This document shows, piece after piece, positions 1-8,369 of a stretch of 64,000 bases of DNA (position 1 is the first letter of the stretch; every line of letters begins with the position of its first letter). Under the pieces are notes generated by a model. It did no database searches, was not told the origin of the DNA, and saw only the letters and a list, made by a program, of their open reading frames with translations. This DNA comes from Pseudarthrobacter chlorophenolicus A6. GTDB taxonomy: Bacteria; Actinomycetota; Actinomycetes; Actinomycetales; Micrococcaceae. The position numbers were made by a program, and so were the translations under genes. The stretch is from the NCBI RefSeq assembly GCF_000022025.1, contig NC_011886.1, forward strand, positions 3,699,209 to 3,763,208, written 5' to 3'.

Positions 1-1
1 T

Positions 2-19
2 GTGTGCGCGGTCGCACAC
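2..19. terminator. short hairpin at the window edge
   Basis: A 7-bp perfect inverted repeat (GTGTGCG/CGCACAC, loop CGGT) lies at the left edge. It may terminate a gene outside the window. There is no T-run, so the assignment is weak. Confidence 0.3.
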
Positions 20-160
20 CCTACCCACCCCGGCTCCGCCATCCCCGGTCAGTAGAGTTGCAGGGCACACAAAGCACCGAACAGACCGATACGACACACG
101 ATGAGCGTCCGAAACAGCAGTCTGAACGTTGCAGAGGGCGCAAAAGGGGAAATTGGGGAC

Positions 161-2014
161 ATGTCCGCCACACCAGGCACAAGGACCATCAGCAAACCAC
201 CAGGGCAGCCGCCCGAGGCCGTGAACGAGCCGGACGGGAAAGGCGCGGGGCGGCCACCCGGGGCCGCCAACCACAGGGTCACGCCATGGGTCTTCTGGCC
301 CGCAGCAGGCATTATCTTCCTGTTTGTCCTGTTCGCCACGATCTTCCCGGCAGCGGCCACGGATCTGTTCGGCAGCATCCAGGGCAACGTCATCAAGTGG
401 TTTGGCTGGTACTACGTGGCGGCCATTGCCGTGTTCGTGGCGTTTGCCCTGTGGATCGGCCTGAGCCGTTACGGCGACATCAAGCTGGGCAAGGACGAGG
501 ACGAACCCGAGTTCTCGGTGATGTCCTGGTTCGCGCTCCTGTTCGCTGCAGGGATGGGCATCGGCCTCGTCTTCTTCGGGGTGGCAGAGCCGCTGAACCA
601 CTTCGCCGCTCCACGTCCGGGCCTGGAGGGTTCGCCGCTCGTGCTCGCGCAGCAGGCCATGACGCAGACTTATCTGCACTGGGGCCTGCACGCCTGGGCC
701 ATCTACGTGGTGGTGGGCGTGTCCATCGCGTACGCGGTGCACCGGCGGAACCGCCCCATCTCCATCCGCTGGACACTTGAACCCCTGCTGGGCCGGCGGC
801 GGGTTGCCGGCGCCTGGGGCAACCTCATTGACGTGGTGGCCCTGGTGGGAACCCTGTTCGGCGTGGCCACGTCCCTGGGCCTCGGGGTGCTGCAGATCTC
901 GTCCGGCCTGGAACAGGCCAACATCGTCCAGGCCACCACCATGACGCAGATCGGCCTGATCCTCTGCATCATCACCCTGACCATCGTTTCGGTGGTGTCC
1001 GGCGTGGGCAAGGGCATGAAGTGGCTGTCCAACACCAACCTGATCCTGGCCGGGCTGCTGATGCTGGTGGTGCTGTTCACCGGCCCCACGCTGTTCCTGC
1101 TGCGTGAGTTCGTCCAGTCCATCGGGCACTACCTGCAGAACGTGGTTGGCCTGACCTTCAACACCTTGGCCTTTTCCGGCGCCGAAGGTGAAGCCTGGCA
1201 GGCCGCCTGGACCACCTTCTACTGGGGCTGGTGGATCTCCTGGGCCCCGTTCGTGGGCATCTTCATCGCCCGCATCTCGAAGGGCCGCACGGTCCGGCAG
1301 TTCGTGGCCGGCGTCCTGCTGGTACCAACAACAGTGGGCTTCCTGTGGTTCTCCGTGCTGGGCGGAGCGGCGATCCACCGCGAACTCTTCGGCTCCGGCG
1401 GCCTGATCAGCGATGACGGCACGGTGGACACCGAGGGAGCATTGTTCAACCTGTTGGGCAGCCTCCCCGGCGGAACCATCCTCACTGTTGGCGCCATCCT
1501 GCTGATTGCCATCTTCTTCATCACCTCAGCAGACTCCGGGGCCCTGGTAATGGGCATGATTTCCACGGGTGGCGATGTAGAGCCCAAAAACTGGTTGCGC
1601 ATTTTCTGGGCGCTGGCGTCTGCGGCTGTTGCCATTGCCCTGCTCCTGGCGAACGGCCTGCAGGCCATCCAGACCGCGGCGATCCTGACGGCGGTGCCGT
1701 TCAGTGTGGTCATCATCCTCATGTGCATCTCCACGGCCAAGGCCTTCCACCTGGAGCACGCCACCCTGATGCGTGCGCAGCGGAAGTTAGGCCGCGACCA
1801 GATGACCGCCCACGTGACCGAACACGTCACCGAGCATGTGCAGGAGACCATGGCCGACTCGGTCCAGGAGCACTACCAGGAGCACCTGGCAGACCAGGTC
1901 CAGGACCAGATCAGCGAAGCAGTGGAGGCCCAGCTGAGCGAGCGGGCGGCCACAGAGGCTTCCGCAACCGATGCACCGGCCGGCGAACCCGCCGCAGGGC
2001 GCCGCAAACCCTAG
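161..2014 (+). CDS. BCCT family betaine/choline/carnitine transporter
   Basis: This 617-aa inner-membrane protein is a secondary transporter of the BCCT family, which imports quaternary-ammonium osmolytes such as glycine betaine with Na+ or H+. About twelve hydrophobic segments are visible, and the family signature GWWISWAPFVGIFIARIS starts near residue 355. I chose ATG 161 because GGGGA lies about 10 bases upstream; the in-frame ATG at 101 has no ribosome site. The C-terminal ~65 residues are hydrophilic, rich in H, E, Q and D, with repeated T-E-H-V and Q-E-H units that should form an amphipathic helix or coiled coil. In characterised BCCT carriers such as BetP the C-terminal tail senses osmotic stress, so a sensor role is plausible here. 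The exact substrate cannot be read from the sequence. The gene is monocistronic, with a strong terminator just downstream. Confidence 0.93.
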   Translation: MSATPGTRTISKPPGQPPEAVNEPDGKGAGRPPGAANHRVTPWVFWPAAGIIFLFVLFATIFPAAATDLFGSIQGNVIKWFGWYYVAAIAVFVAFALWIGLSRYGDIKLGKDEDEPEFSVMSWFALLFAAGMGIGLVFFGVAEPLNHFAAPRPGLEGSPLVLAQQAMTQTYLHWGLHAWAIYVVVGVSIAYAVHRRNRPISIRWTLEPLLGRRRVAGAWGNLIDVVALVGTLFGVATSLGLGVLQISSGLEQANIVQATTMTQIGLILCIITLTIVSVVSGVGKGMKWLSNTNLILAGLLMLVVLFTGPTLFLLREFVQSIGHYLQNVVGLTFNTLAFSGAEGEAWQAAWTTFYWGWWISWAPFVGIFIARISKGRTVRQFVAGVLLVPTTVGFLWFSVLGGAAIHRELFGSGGLISDDGTVDTEGALFNLLGSLPGGTILTVGAILLIAIFFITSADSGALVMGMISTGGDVEPKNWLRIFWALASAAVAIALLLANGLQAIQTAAILTAVPFSVVIILMCISTAKAFHLEHATLMRAQRKLGRDQMTAHVTEHVTEHVQETMADSVQEHYQEHLADQVQDQISEAVEAQLSERAATEASATDAPAGEPAAGRRKP

Positions 2015-2041
2015 CCGGACCTCGGCAAGCAAACAGGAAAG

Positions 2042-2090
2042 GAAAGCGTACGACGGCGGGTGCCCACCCGGCGTCGTACGCTTCCTTTTT
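2042..2090 (+). terminator. intrinsic terminator of the BCCT gene
   Basis: An 11-bp stem (AGCGTACGACG at 2045-2055 with CGTCGTACGCT at 2072-2082) is extended by an inner CGGGTG/CACCCG pair and followed by CTTCCTTTTT. The stem core ACGACGGCGGGTG recurs in the terminator near 7115. Confidence 0.9.
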
Positions 2091-2239
2091 GGTGCGTGGG
2101 GCCCAATGGGTCAACGAGGACCTCCTCAGCAGTTCCAAGGCCGGACAGTAAATCCAGGGCATTGATGGCGGGATAGTCCCAGGCCCGGAACCTTGCGTCA
2201 CACAAGGTGACGGCACCTGTATCCGGACGGGCAACGCCC

Positions 2240-2252
2240 TACCCTTGACACG
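2240..2252 (+). promoter_or_regulatory. candidate -10 element for a leaderless lipoprotein transcript
   Basis: TACCCT (2240-2245) fits the actinobacterial TANNNT -10 pattern and ends 6 bases before the GTG at 2252. There is no Shine-Dalgarno sequence there. This spacing is what a leaderless mRNA would show. No convincing -35 and no cobalamin riboswitch box is visible upstream. Confidence 0.35.
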
Positions 2253-2815
2253 TGACTTTGACCAAGATCCGCACCGCCGCCGCCAGCTCGCTCGCCGCCG
2301 CCGGTCTCCTGCTGGCCCTCGCCGCCTGTTCCACGCCGGCCGCCACGCCTTCCTCCTCTGCCCCGGCCTCGTCCGCGAGCGCGTCGGCCAGCGCTTCGGC
2401 AAGCGCCGATGATGGCGCCTGCGAAGGCGTGAAGGTCATCGTCGACTCCGGTTCGCTGGACCAGGCCGCCGCCGATACTTCCGCCTGCGTGGACGCGGGC
2501 GGACCCACCCTGGCATCGGAAGTGCTGGGCAAAGCTGACGTGAAGATCGAAGGCACCGCCAAGTACCCCACAAGCTTCGCGTGCCGCGTCAACGGCGTGC
2601 CCGCTGCGGACTTCGACATCAAGCACAAGGGCGGCACCACCCGCGAAGCTTGCGATGACAAAAACACCGTCTCCTACTGGGCCCTCTGGGTTAAGCCCGC
2701 CGGCGGCGAATGGGCGTACGCGCAGGAAGGCCTGGACAGCCTGAAGCTCAACCCGGGCGAGAGCCTTGAACTGCTGTACACGGTGGACAACGAACCGGCA
2801 GCGCCCGCGGCATGA
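2252..2815 (+). CDS. lipoprotein with DUF4430-like C-terminal region, ECF-transporter associated
   Basis: This 187-aa exported lipoprotein has a signal peptide ending in LAAC, then a low-complexity Ala/Ser linker of about 30 residues typical of surface-tethered lipoproteins. The C-terminal half contains a W-A-L-W-V...W-A-Y...L-N-P-G-E-S-L-E-L-L-Y pattern resembling DUF4430, a beta-grasp fold shared with the C-terminal domain of transcobalamin/intrinsic factor. That match is from memory. The stop codon overlaps the start of the ECF transporter gene by 4 bases (ATGA), so the two are translationally coupled and the lipoprotein probably feeds or assists that transporter. The GTG start has no ribosome site but a candidate leaderless promoter. 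The vitamin or cofactor bound is unknown. Confidence 0.75.
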   Translation: MTLTKIRTAAASSLAAAGLLLALAACSTPAATPSSSAPASSASASASASASADDGACEGVKVIVDSGSLDQAAADTSACVDAGGPTLASEVLGKADVKIEGTAKYPTSFACRVNGVPAADFDIKHKGGTTREACDDKNTVSYWALWVKPAGGEWAYAQEGLDSLKLNPGESLELLYTVDNEPAAPAA

Positions 2816-5694
2816 CCTTCCGGCCCGCGCCGTTGCGCGCAGCGGCGGTTCTCGCCGTTGTGTTCATCGCGGTGCGGGTCATCTACCGCGTTCTCTTCAA
2901 CGGCGCGGGCCTCGGTGCGCCACTCCTGCTCGACCTGCCCCCGCTGCGGCTGCCGGCGCCCTATGCCCATGTGGTCCTCCTCGGCCCGGTCTCGGCCCCG
3001 GGGGTGTGGGCGGCAATTCTGTCGGCCCTCCCGATTGCCGCGACCATCCTCGCGTTCGGCCTGCTGAACGCCTGGGTGGATGTGGCCCGCGGCTTCGTGC
3101 ACCTGGCCCGCCGCGGCCCCCTGCAGGGCATCGCCCGGATGCTGGTGGTGGCATGGTCGGCCCTCCCGGCGCTTGCCGACGCCGTCACTTCTGTGCGCCT
3201 GACATTCCGGTTGCGGGGCGAACGGTTTGGTCCGCGCGCCCTGGTGCCCATCCTGGAGCGGACGCTGGAGCACGCCGGCAGGGTTGCCGCCGCCCTGGAG
3301 CTTCGCGGCTTCGGCAGCCGTGGCACGCCCGTTTCCGTTGACGACGACGGCGGCCCGCTTCAGGTGCGCGGCGCCAGGTTCCGCATTGGCGGGACGCAGC
3401 TCCGCGTCGCCGACTTCGCGCCGTCGCCCGGGACGGTGTCGGTGCTGACTGGGCCCACTGGCTCCGGCAAGTCCACCATCCTGCGGGGCATCGCCGGGCT
3501 CCTTTCGCATGTTGACGGCGGTGAGGTGGCCGGGGCGGTGCGCGTTGGCGGGCTGGACCGGGTATCGACGCCGCCGCGGGAGACAGCTCGCGTGGTCGGC
3601 GTCGTCCTGCAAAACCCCCGTGCCGCGTTCGCAACCACCCGGGTCCGGGATGAGATTGCGCTGGCCCTTGACCTGCGGGGCGTTTCAGCGGCCGATTCCA
3701 AGGCCCGCGTTCAGGAGGTGGCGGACCGCATCGGCGTTTCGGCATTGCTGGACCGGACCATCAGCACCCTATCGGCGGGTGAGGCAACGCTGGTGGCCAT
3801 CGCCGCCGCGGTGGTGGAACAGCCGGCGCTGCTCCTGGTGGACGAGCCTCTGGCCGACCTGGACACCACGGCACGGGCCCGCGTCATCGCCGTGCTCCAC
3901 GCCCTGGCCCGCGACGCCGGCGTCTGCGTGATCGTGGCAGAGCACCGGGCCGAGGCCCTGGTCCCCATCGCCGATTCGTGGTGGGCCGTCCGCGACAGCG
4001 CACTGGTACCGGGGACCGCTCCGGCGGCTGCTGCCTCGCGCCCAACTGCCGGGCCGCCGTCGAACGTTCCAGCTGGCTCCGCGACCGTACTGACCGCCTC
4101 GAACCTTTCTGTCTACCGCGACGGAAAGCCGTTGGTGCGGGACGCCTCGCTCACCCTGCACCGCGGTGAAGTGGTGGCCCTGGTGGGGCCGAACGGCGCC
4201 GGGAAGTCGTCGGTCCTGGTGGCTCTGGCGCTCAAGGAAGCTAAAGGCGGCCGGGGAAAGGCGGACACGGGAACCATCGGGGTGGGAGCGGGCGACGGCG
4301 GCAGGGTTGCCTTGGTGCCGGACGCCTCGGACGATCTCTTCACCATGGACACCGTGGCCGGCGAACTTAGGGCTGCCGAGCGGCGCCTTGCACGCCGGAA
4401 GAATGCGGCACCGCTGCCGGTTGGCTTGGCCGCGGAACATCTTGCCCGGTTGCGCGGGAATGCCGGCATGCCGATCGGGCACGAGCATCCCCGGGACCTC
4501 TCCGCCGGTGAACGCCGGATCCTCGCAATCGCGCTGCAGACCCTGAACCGGCCACAGGTCCTCCTGATCGACGAGCCCACCCGCGGGCTCGACCCGGCGG
4601 CCCGTTCGGCGGTGGCGGCCGCGTTGCGTGCTGCGGTGGAGGATGGCGCAACCGTCCTGATCGCCACGCACGACCATGCTTTCGCCCACCGCCTTGGTGC
4701 CCGGATCCTGCCGATGCGGGACGGCGTGGCGCCCGCGACTGAACCGGCAACTCAGGCAGGGTCCCTGGCAGCTGTCCCTGCCACCACGGCCCAGCCGCTC
4801 ACGGTTCCCCGCTTCCTCGACAGGCTCCCGGACGTTCCGGCCCGGCAGAAGCCGCACCGCCTCCGGATGCCGCGGCCGGTCGAGCTCGCCGTGTTGGCAG
4901 CTGCGAACCTGCTGGCACTCGGCGCTTTCTGCTGGCCTTTGCTGGCAGCGGCCCTCCCGTCGGATGCCGCCGCTGCCCTCCCCTACGCGGCGCTGGCCAT
5001 CGCACCCCTGGCGGCTGTCGCCGTCGTTGTTCTGCTGGATGGTTCTGTGCGTTCGGCGCATACTGTGGCGCTGCTCGGCGTCCTCGCGGCCGTGGGGTCG
5101 GCGGTGCGGGTGGCGAGCACCGGCGTCGGCGGCGTGGAGGCCGTGTTCATCCTGCTGGTCCTGGCCGGCCGGGCATTCGGCGCACGGTTTGGCCTCCTGC
5201 TGGGGGCTGCGACCATCGCGCTGTCGAGTGCGCTGTGGGGCGGGGTCGGACCGTGGACGCCGTTCCAGGTTTTCGCGTGTGCGTGGGTGGGCGCCGGGGC
5301 CGGGCTGCTCCCCAAGGGGGTGCGCGGGAAGGCCGAGCTGTGGATGCTGTGCGGCTACGGGATTGTGGCGTCGTACCTTTTCGGACTGCTGACCAACCTG
5401 TGGTTCTGGCCGTTCGCGGTGGGCGCCGGCACGGGCATCTCCTACGAACCGGGCGCCCCGCTAACTACGAACCTCAGCAGCTTCCTGCTGTACTCACTGC
5501 TGACCTCGACAGCCGGGTGGGACACGCTTCGGGCCGTCACCACCGTCGTCGGAATCATCGTGGTGGGCCGGGCGATCCTCGCCGCGCTGCGCCGGGTGAA
5601 GCCGGTCTCCGGCGGGATTTTGAAAGACCGCACGGGAGAGGTCCAGTCACCTGAGTCATCCTCGAATGGGACCCACCACCAGCTCACGTCCTAG
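2812..5694 (+). CDS. single-chain ECF transporter (T-A-A'-S fusion)
   Basis: This 960-aa protein carries all parts of an energy-coupling-factor vitamin importer in one chain. Residues 1-170 form a membrane T component. Residues ~180-400 are the first ATPase (Walker A GPTGSGKST near 213, LSAGE near 319, LLVDEP near 341). Residues ~425-640 are the second ATPase (GPNGAGKSS near 458, LSAGERR near 562, LLIDEPTRGLD near 583). Residues ~690-930 form a six-helix S component with a GPWTPFQ motif like that of CbrT-type S proteins. ECF systems are usually encoded by three or four genes. The S-domain motif and the DUF4430-like lipoprotein hint at cobalamin or a related compound, but the substrate is inference. 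It is coupled to the upstream lipoprotein and ends before a strong terminator. Confidence 0.9.
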   Translation: MTFRPAPLRAAAVLAVVFIAVRVIYRVLFNGAGLGAPLLLDLPPLRLPAPYAHVVLLGPVSAPGVWAAILSALPIAATILAFGLLNAWVDVARGFVHLARRGPLQGIARMLVVAWSALPALADAVTSVRLTFRLRGERFGPRALVPILERTLEHAGRVAAALELRGFGSRGTPVSVDDDGGPLQVRGARFRIGGTQLRVADFAPSPGTVSVLTGPTGSGKSTILRGIAGLLSHVDGGEVAGAVRVGGLDRVSTPPRETARVVGVVLQNPRAAFATTRVRDEIALALDLRGVSAADSKARVQEVADRIGVSALLDRTISTLSAGEATLVAIAAAVVEQPALLLVDEPLADLDTTARARVIAVLHALARDAGVCVIVAEHRAEALVPIADSWWAVRDSALVPGTAPAAAASRPTAGPPSNVPAGSATVLTASNLSVYRDGKPLVRDASLTLHRGEVVALVGPNGAGKSSVLVALALKEAKGGRGKADTGTIGVGAGDGGRVALVPDASDDLFTMDTVAGELRAAERRLARRKNAAPLPVGLAAEHLARLRGNAGMPIGHEHPRDLSAGERRILAIALQTLNRPQVLLIDEPTRGLDPAARSAVAAALRAAVEDGATVLIATHDHAFAHRLGARILPMRDGVAPATEPATQAGSLAAVPATTAQPLTVPRFLDRLPDVPARQKPHRLRMPRPVELAVLAAANLLALGAFCWPLLAAALPSDAAAALPYAALAIAPLAAVAVVVLLDGSVRSAHTVALLGVLAAVGSAVRVASTGVGGVEAVFILLVLAGRAFGARFGLLLGAATIALSSALWGGVGPWTPFQVFACAWVGAGAGLLPKGVRGKAELWMLCGYGIVASYLFGLLTNLWFWPFAVGAGTGISYEPGAPLTTNLSSFLLYSLLTSTAGWDTLRAVTTVVGIIVVGRAILAALRRVKPVSGGILKDRTGEVQSPESSSNGTHHQLTS

Positions 5695-5724
5695 GGTTTT
5701 ACTGAGCTCATAGCCGTCAAACAA

Positions 5725-5765
5725 AACCCCCTATTTGCGCTCCAGCAAAATAGGGGGTTCTTGCT
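5725..5765 (+). terminator. intrinsic terminator after the ECF gene
   Basis: A perfect 12-bp inverted repeat (AACCCCCTATTT at 5725-5736, AAATAGGGGGTT at 5748-5759) is followed by TTCTTG. It separates the ECF operon from the protease gene. Confidence 0.9.
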
Positions 5766-5845
5766 ACGGAAATTGTTCTTTTCGCGGATTAGCTTTTAGG
5801 TAGTCGTCTTCCGCGGCTGCAGGCCGAGAGTTAGGACCAAATTCA

Positions 5846-7090
5846 ATGAAGACCAGAAAGCTTCTAGCCCCGGCAATTCTTCCAAATATCACTGCTGTTT
5901 CCCTGTCCGCGCTGTTGCTCGCCGGATGTACCGCGCCTGTCGCGTCACCGCCTCGGGACAGTTCACCAACAACATCCGCCACGATGACGCAACAACCCTC
6001 ACCAACCAGCACCGCCCCCAGTCCCTCGGCGACGACTGCACTGCCCACGTCATCGGAGCGCGCGGCGCCGGCATCCTGGCCGGAAGTAGTGGCCGAAGTG
6101 CAGTCCGGGGTGGGACAACTGAGCGTCACAGGCTGCGCCGTGAACTCCACCGGCACCGGCTTTCTGGTCGCTCCCGATCTTGTGGTCACTGCGGCCCACG
6201 TGGTTGACGATGCTGCAGCTATCAGCATCGACTTTGGCGGCACCTCGGTGGGCGGCGAGATCTTGGGGTTCAATGAACTTGCAGACCTGGCACTAGTTCG
6301 CCTGGAGTCTAAAGCGGCAGGCCATCAGTTCCAGTTTCAATCCTCGGAGCCACCAATTGGAACCGAAGTTGCCGCACTCGGCTTTCCTCAGAGAGAGTCG
6401 TTAACCCTTACCAGGGGTGTTGTAAGCGGGCTGAACCGCGATATCAACTTCGGGAGCGGAGTTATCGGCAACATGCTGCAAACTGACACCGCAATCAATC
6501 CAGGAAACAGCGGTGGACCTCTGCTCAACCTGGAAGGGAAAGTCACCGGAGTAGTCAGCGCAACCCGGAAGGACTCGGAAGGCATGGCCTACGCAGTCAC
6601 CGCACCGAGAGTTACTGAAGCGGTATCAGAATGGCAAAAACGGGGAGTACCGATGGCACCCGTTGATTGCGGGGAGGCCCCCGCGCCAAATTCCGGGATA
6701 TTCCCCATGAAAGTCAGCTCGAACCATGACCAGGCAAACAACATCGGCCAGGCCTTGTTACTGCACGGCCAAGGCATCAACCGCGGCGCTTACTCTGCAG
6801 CTTTCAAACAGTTCACACCGGAGTTGGGGGCAAGTTTCGGTGGCGAGGCAAAGTGGAGTGAAGGACTCGGCTCGTCCTACTGGACGAAGCTCGAGGTAGT
6901 CAACGTGACAGGGGCAGGAGATTCCCTGGAAGCCAACGTTCTTTTGCAGACACGACAGGACGCCGGACATGGAGTCGATGGACAAACCTGTTCCAATTGG
7001 CGAATCACCTACACCATCGTGTGGGACGGAGCAGCTTGGCGCATAGCCGGAACTTCCTTGCCTCACGGCAAGCCCCAACCCTGCAACTAG
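5846..7090 (+). CDS. secreted trypsin-like serine protease lipoprotein
   Basis: This 414-aa protein begins with a lipoprotein signal peptide (LLLAGC, Cys28) and a Pro/Thr/Ser linker to about residue 75. A trypsin-like (DegP/S1C type) protease domain follows, with His118 in VVTAAHVVDD, Asp147 in ELADLALVRL and Ser222 in INPGNSGGPL. The C-terminal ~130 residues (from ~285) show no PDZ motif and are unrecognised; they contain a W-T-K-L-E-V and a C-S-N-W-R-I-T-Y segment. The domain may bind substrate or the cell wall. AGGA lies about 10 bases before ATG 5846. Base composition is visibly less GC-rich than the neighbouring transporters, which suggests acquisition. The gene is flanked on both sides by strong terminators, so it is its own transcription unit. 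Confidence 0.9.
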   Translation: MKTRKLLAPAILPNITAVSLSALLLAGCTAPVASPPRDSSPTTSATMTQQPSPTSTAPSPSATTALPTSSERAAPASWPEVVAEVQSGVGQLSVTGCAVNSTGTGFLVAPDLVVTAAHVVDDAAAISIDFGGTSVGGEILGFNELADLALVRLESKAAGHQFQFQSSEPPIGTEVAALGFPQRESLTLTRGVVSGLNRDINFGSGVIGNMLQTDTAINPGNSGGPLLNLEGKVTGVVSATRKDSEGMAYAVTAPRVTEAVSEWQKRGVPMAPVDCGEAPAPNSGIFPMKVSSNHDQANNIGQALLLHGQGINRGAYSAAFKQFTPELGASFGGEAKWSEGLGSSYWTKLEVVNVTGAGDSLEANVLLQTRQDAGHGVDGQTCSNWRITYTIVWDGAAWRIAGTSLPHGKPQPCN

Positions 7091-7111
7091 GCGACGCTGC
7101 AGCGCGCACAA

Positions 7112-7158
7112 AAAAGCGGACGACGGCGGGTGGGCACCCGCCGTCGTCCGCTTTTCTT
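7112..7158 (+). terminator. intrinsic terminator after the protease gene
   Basis: An 18-bp perfect stem (AGCGGACGACGGCGGGTG at 7115-7132, CACCCGCCGTCGTCCGCT at 7135-7152) is followed by TTTTCTTT. It shares its core with the terminator at 2042-2090. Confidence 0.93.
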
Positions 7159-7173
7159 TAGCCCTGATAAGTG

Positions 7174-7326
7174 TCAGGCGTGAGTTTTACGTTTCAGCCA
7201 GCCCCAGACGGCCGTGGCGACGAAAAGGACCAGGCCAATGATGGCCAGCCACAGCAGTCCCTTCACCACGAATCCGAGGACGGAGAGGACGAGCCAGATA
7301 ATAAGCAATGTGATGATAATTCCCAT
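7174..7326 (-). CDS. 50-aa conserved-type small membrane protein
   Basis: This short minus-strand frame starts at ATG 7326 (M-G-I-I-I-T-L-L-I-I-W) and ends at TGA 7174. Its 50 residues form two hydrophobic helices joined around a G-F-V-V-K-G turn, with a basic R-K-T-H-A end. Short two-helix proteins of this style are common and unstudied in actinobacteria. It lies just beyond the first metH-tail copy, so before insertions it may have been the direct downstream neighbour of metH. The ribosome site is weak (AGAGGG, distant). I infer an integral membrane protein of unknown function. Confidence 0.7.
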   Translation of the reverse strand: MGIIITLLIIWLVLSVLGFVVKGLLWLAIIGLVLFVATAVWGWLKRKTHA

Positions 7327-7365
7327 ACGGGAAGCTTAGGCCCTCTGAGCAGCGGAAACGGGCAC

Positions 7366-7401
7366 CAACTCACACCTTGAAGTACTTGGCCTCCGGGTGG
7401 T
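7366..7401 (-). repeat. metH 3'-end copy A (36 bp)
   Basis: These 36 bases are identical to 11510-11545, the last bases of metH plus 4 bases beyond its stop. Identity breaks at both ends. It encodes the MetH tail H-P-E-A-K-Y-F-K-V-stop in the same orientation as metH. Together with copy B it brackets the RsbQ-like gene, and with the native end it brackets the whole 7.4-11.5 kb insert. Confidence 0.9.
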
Positions 7402-7532
7402 TGGACCGCGTCAGTACGTAATGGGTTGGATCGACACCCCCTTGAAGGTCATAGTGGGAGGATCCTAGGGATTCGTTGTTTCCCGTGGATAGTCTGGGAT
7501 TGGACGCCACCCGACGGAGGGTCAGTGAGAAT

Positions 7533-8357
7533 GTGATCGAAGCAGTTGCCGCGGTAATCGGCCGGAACAACGTGACCATATCCGGGCGGGATGATGGGCC
7601 CGTGATGATGTTTGCCCACGGTTTTGGCTGTGATCAGGCGATGTGGCGGAAGCTGCTGCCCTATTTCGCTGATGATTACCGGCTGGTGCTTTTCGACCAT
7701 GTGGGCGCAGGACACTCTGATATCAGCGCCTATGACTGGGAGAAGTACGGGTCCCTCAACGGGTACGCGTCGGACCTGCTGGAGATCTGCGCCGCCCTCG
7801 AACTGGAGGACGTCATCCTGGTGGGCCACAGTGTCGGCACGATGATTGCCGTGTCCGCCGCAGTGCAGGACCCCCACCGTTTCTCCCACCTGGTCCTGCT
7901 TGCTCCTTCACCCCGCCATACGGATGACCCTTACGACGGTTACGTGGGCGGGTTCTCGCGGGAAGACATAGAGGGCCTGCTGGCATCCCTGGACAGCAAC
8001 TATTTCGCCTGGGCCGCAGCCTTGGCACCCATGGTCATGGGCAACCCGCAGGAGCCGGAATTGGCGGAGGACCTGCGGGCCAGCTTCTGCCGGACAGATC
8101 CGACCATCGCACGGCATTTCGCCGGGGTAACCTTTTTCTCCGATACCCGGCCTGAACTGACAAAGGTGCGCACCAGCTGCCTGATTCTGCAGTGCTCCGA
8201 CGATCGGCTTGCCCCGCCGGAAGTGGGCGCCTACCTGCACAAGAATCTGGAACACAGCACCCTGGTGCAGCTTCAGGCCACCGGGCACTGCCCCCACGTC
8301 AGCGCTCCGGAGGAAACGGCCCGGGCGATTCTGCAGTACCTCGACACCCGCTCATGA
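7533..8357 (+). CDS. RsbQ-like alpha/beta hydrolase
   Basis: This 274-aa hydrolase of the RsbQ/D14/KAI2 group has the family's HGFGCDQ oxyanion-side motif, nucleophile Ser in GHSVG, Asp in CSDDRLAP and His in GHCPHVS. Similarity to Bacillus subtilis RsbQ, which acts with the PAS-phosphatase RsbP in energy-stress activation of SigB, runs over the full length. I prefer GTG 7533 because GGAGG lies about 12 bases upstream and the family normally begins just before R-N-N-V. The frame is open upstream to 7476. No rsbP-like gene is nearby, so it may hydrolyse a small butenolide-like or other lipophilic molecule, or serve a partner elsewhere. It sits alone between metH-tail copies A and B, only 12 bases before copy B, and is cargo of that structure. 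Confidence 0.9.
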   Translation: MIEAVAAVIGRNNVTISGRDDGPVMMFAHGFGCDQAMWRKLLPYFADDYRLVLFDHVGAGHSDISAYDWEKYGSLNGYASDLLEICAALELEDVILVGHSVGTMIAVSAAVQDPHRFSHLVLLAPSPRHTDDPYDGYVGGFSREDIEGLLASLDSNYFAWAAALAPMVMGNPQEPELAEDLRASFCRTDPTIARHFAGVTFFSDTRPELTKVRTSCLILQCSDDRLAPPEVGAYLHKNLEHSTLVQLQATGHCPHVSAPEETARAILQYLDTRS

Positions 8358-8369
8358 CAGCCGCTGCGG

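Noticed and set aside
2101..2251. Cobalamin riboswitch ahead of the ECF operon
   Set aside because: The region is too short and has no recognisable B12 box; a leaderless promoter explains the start better.
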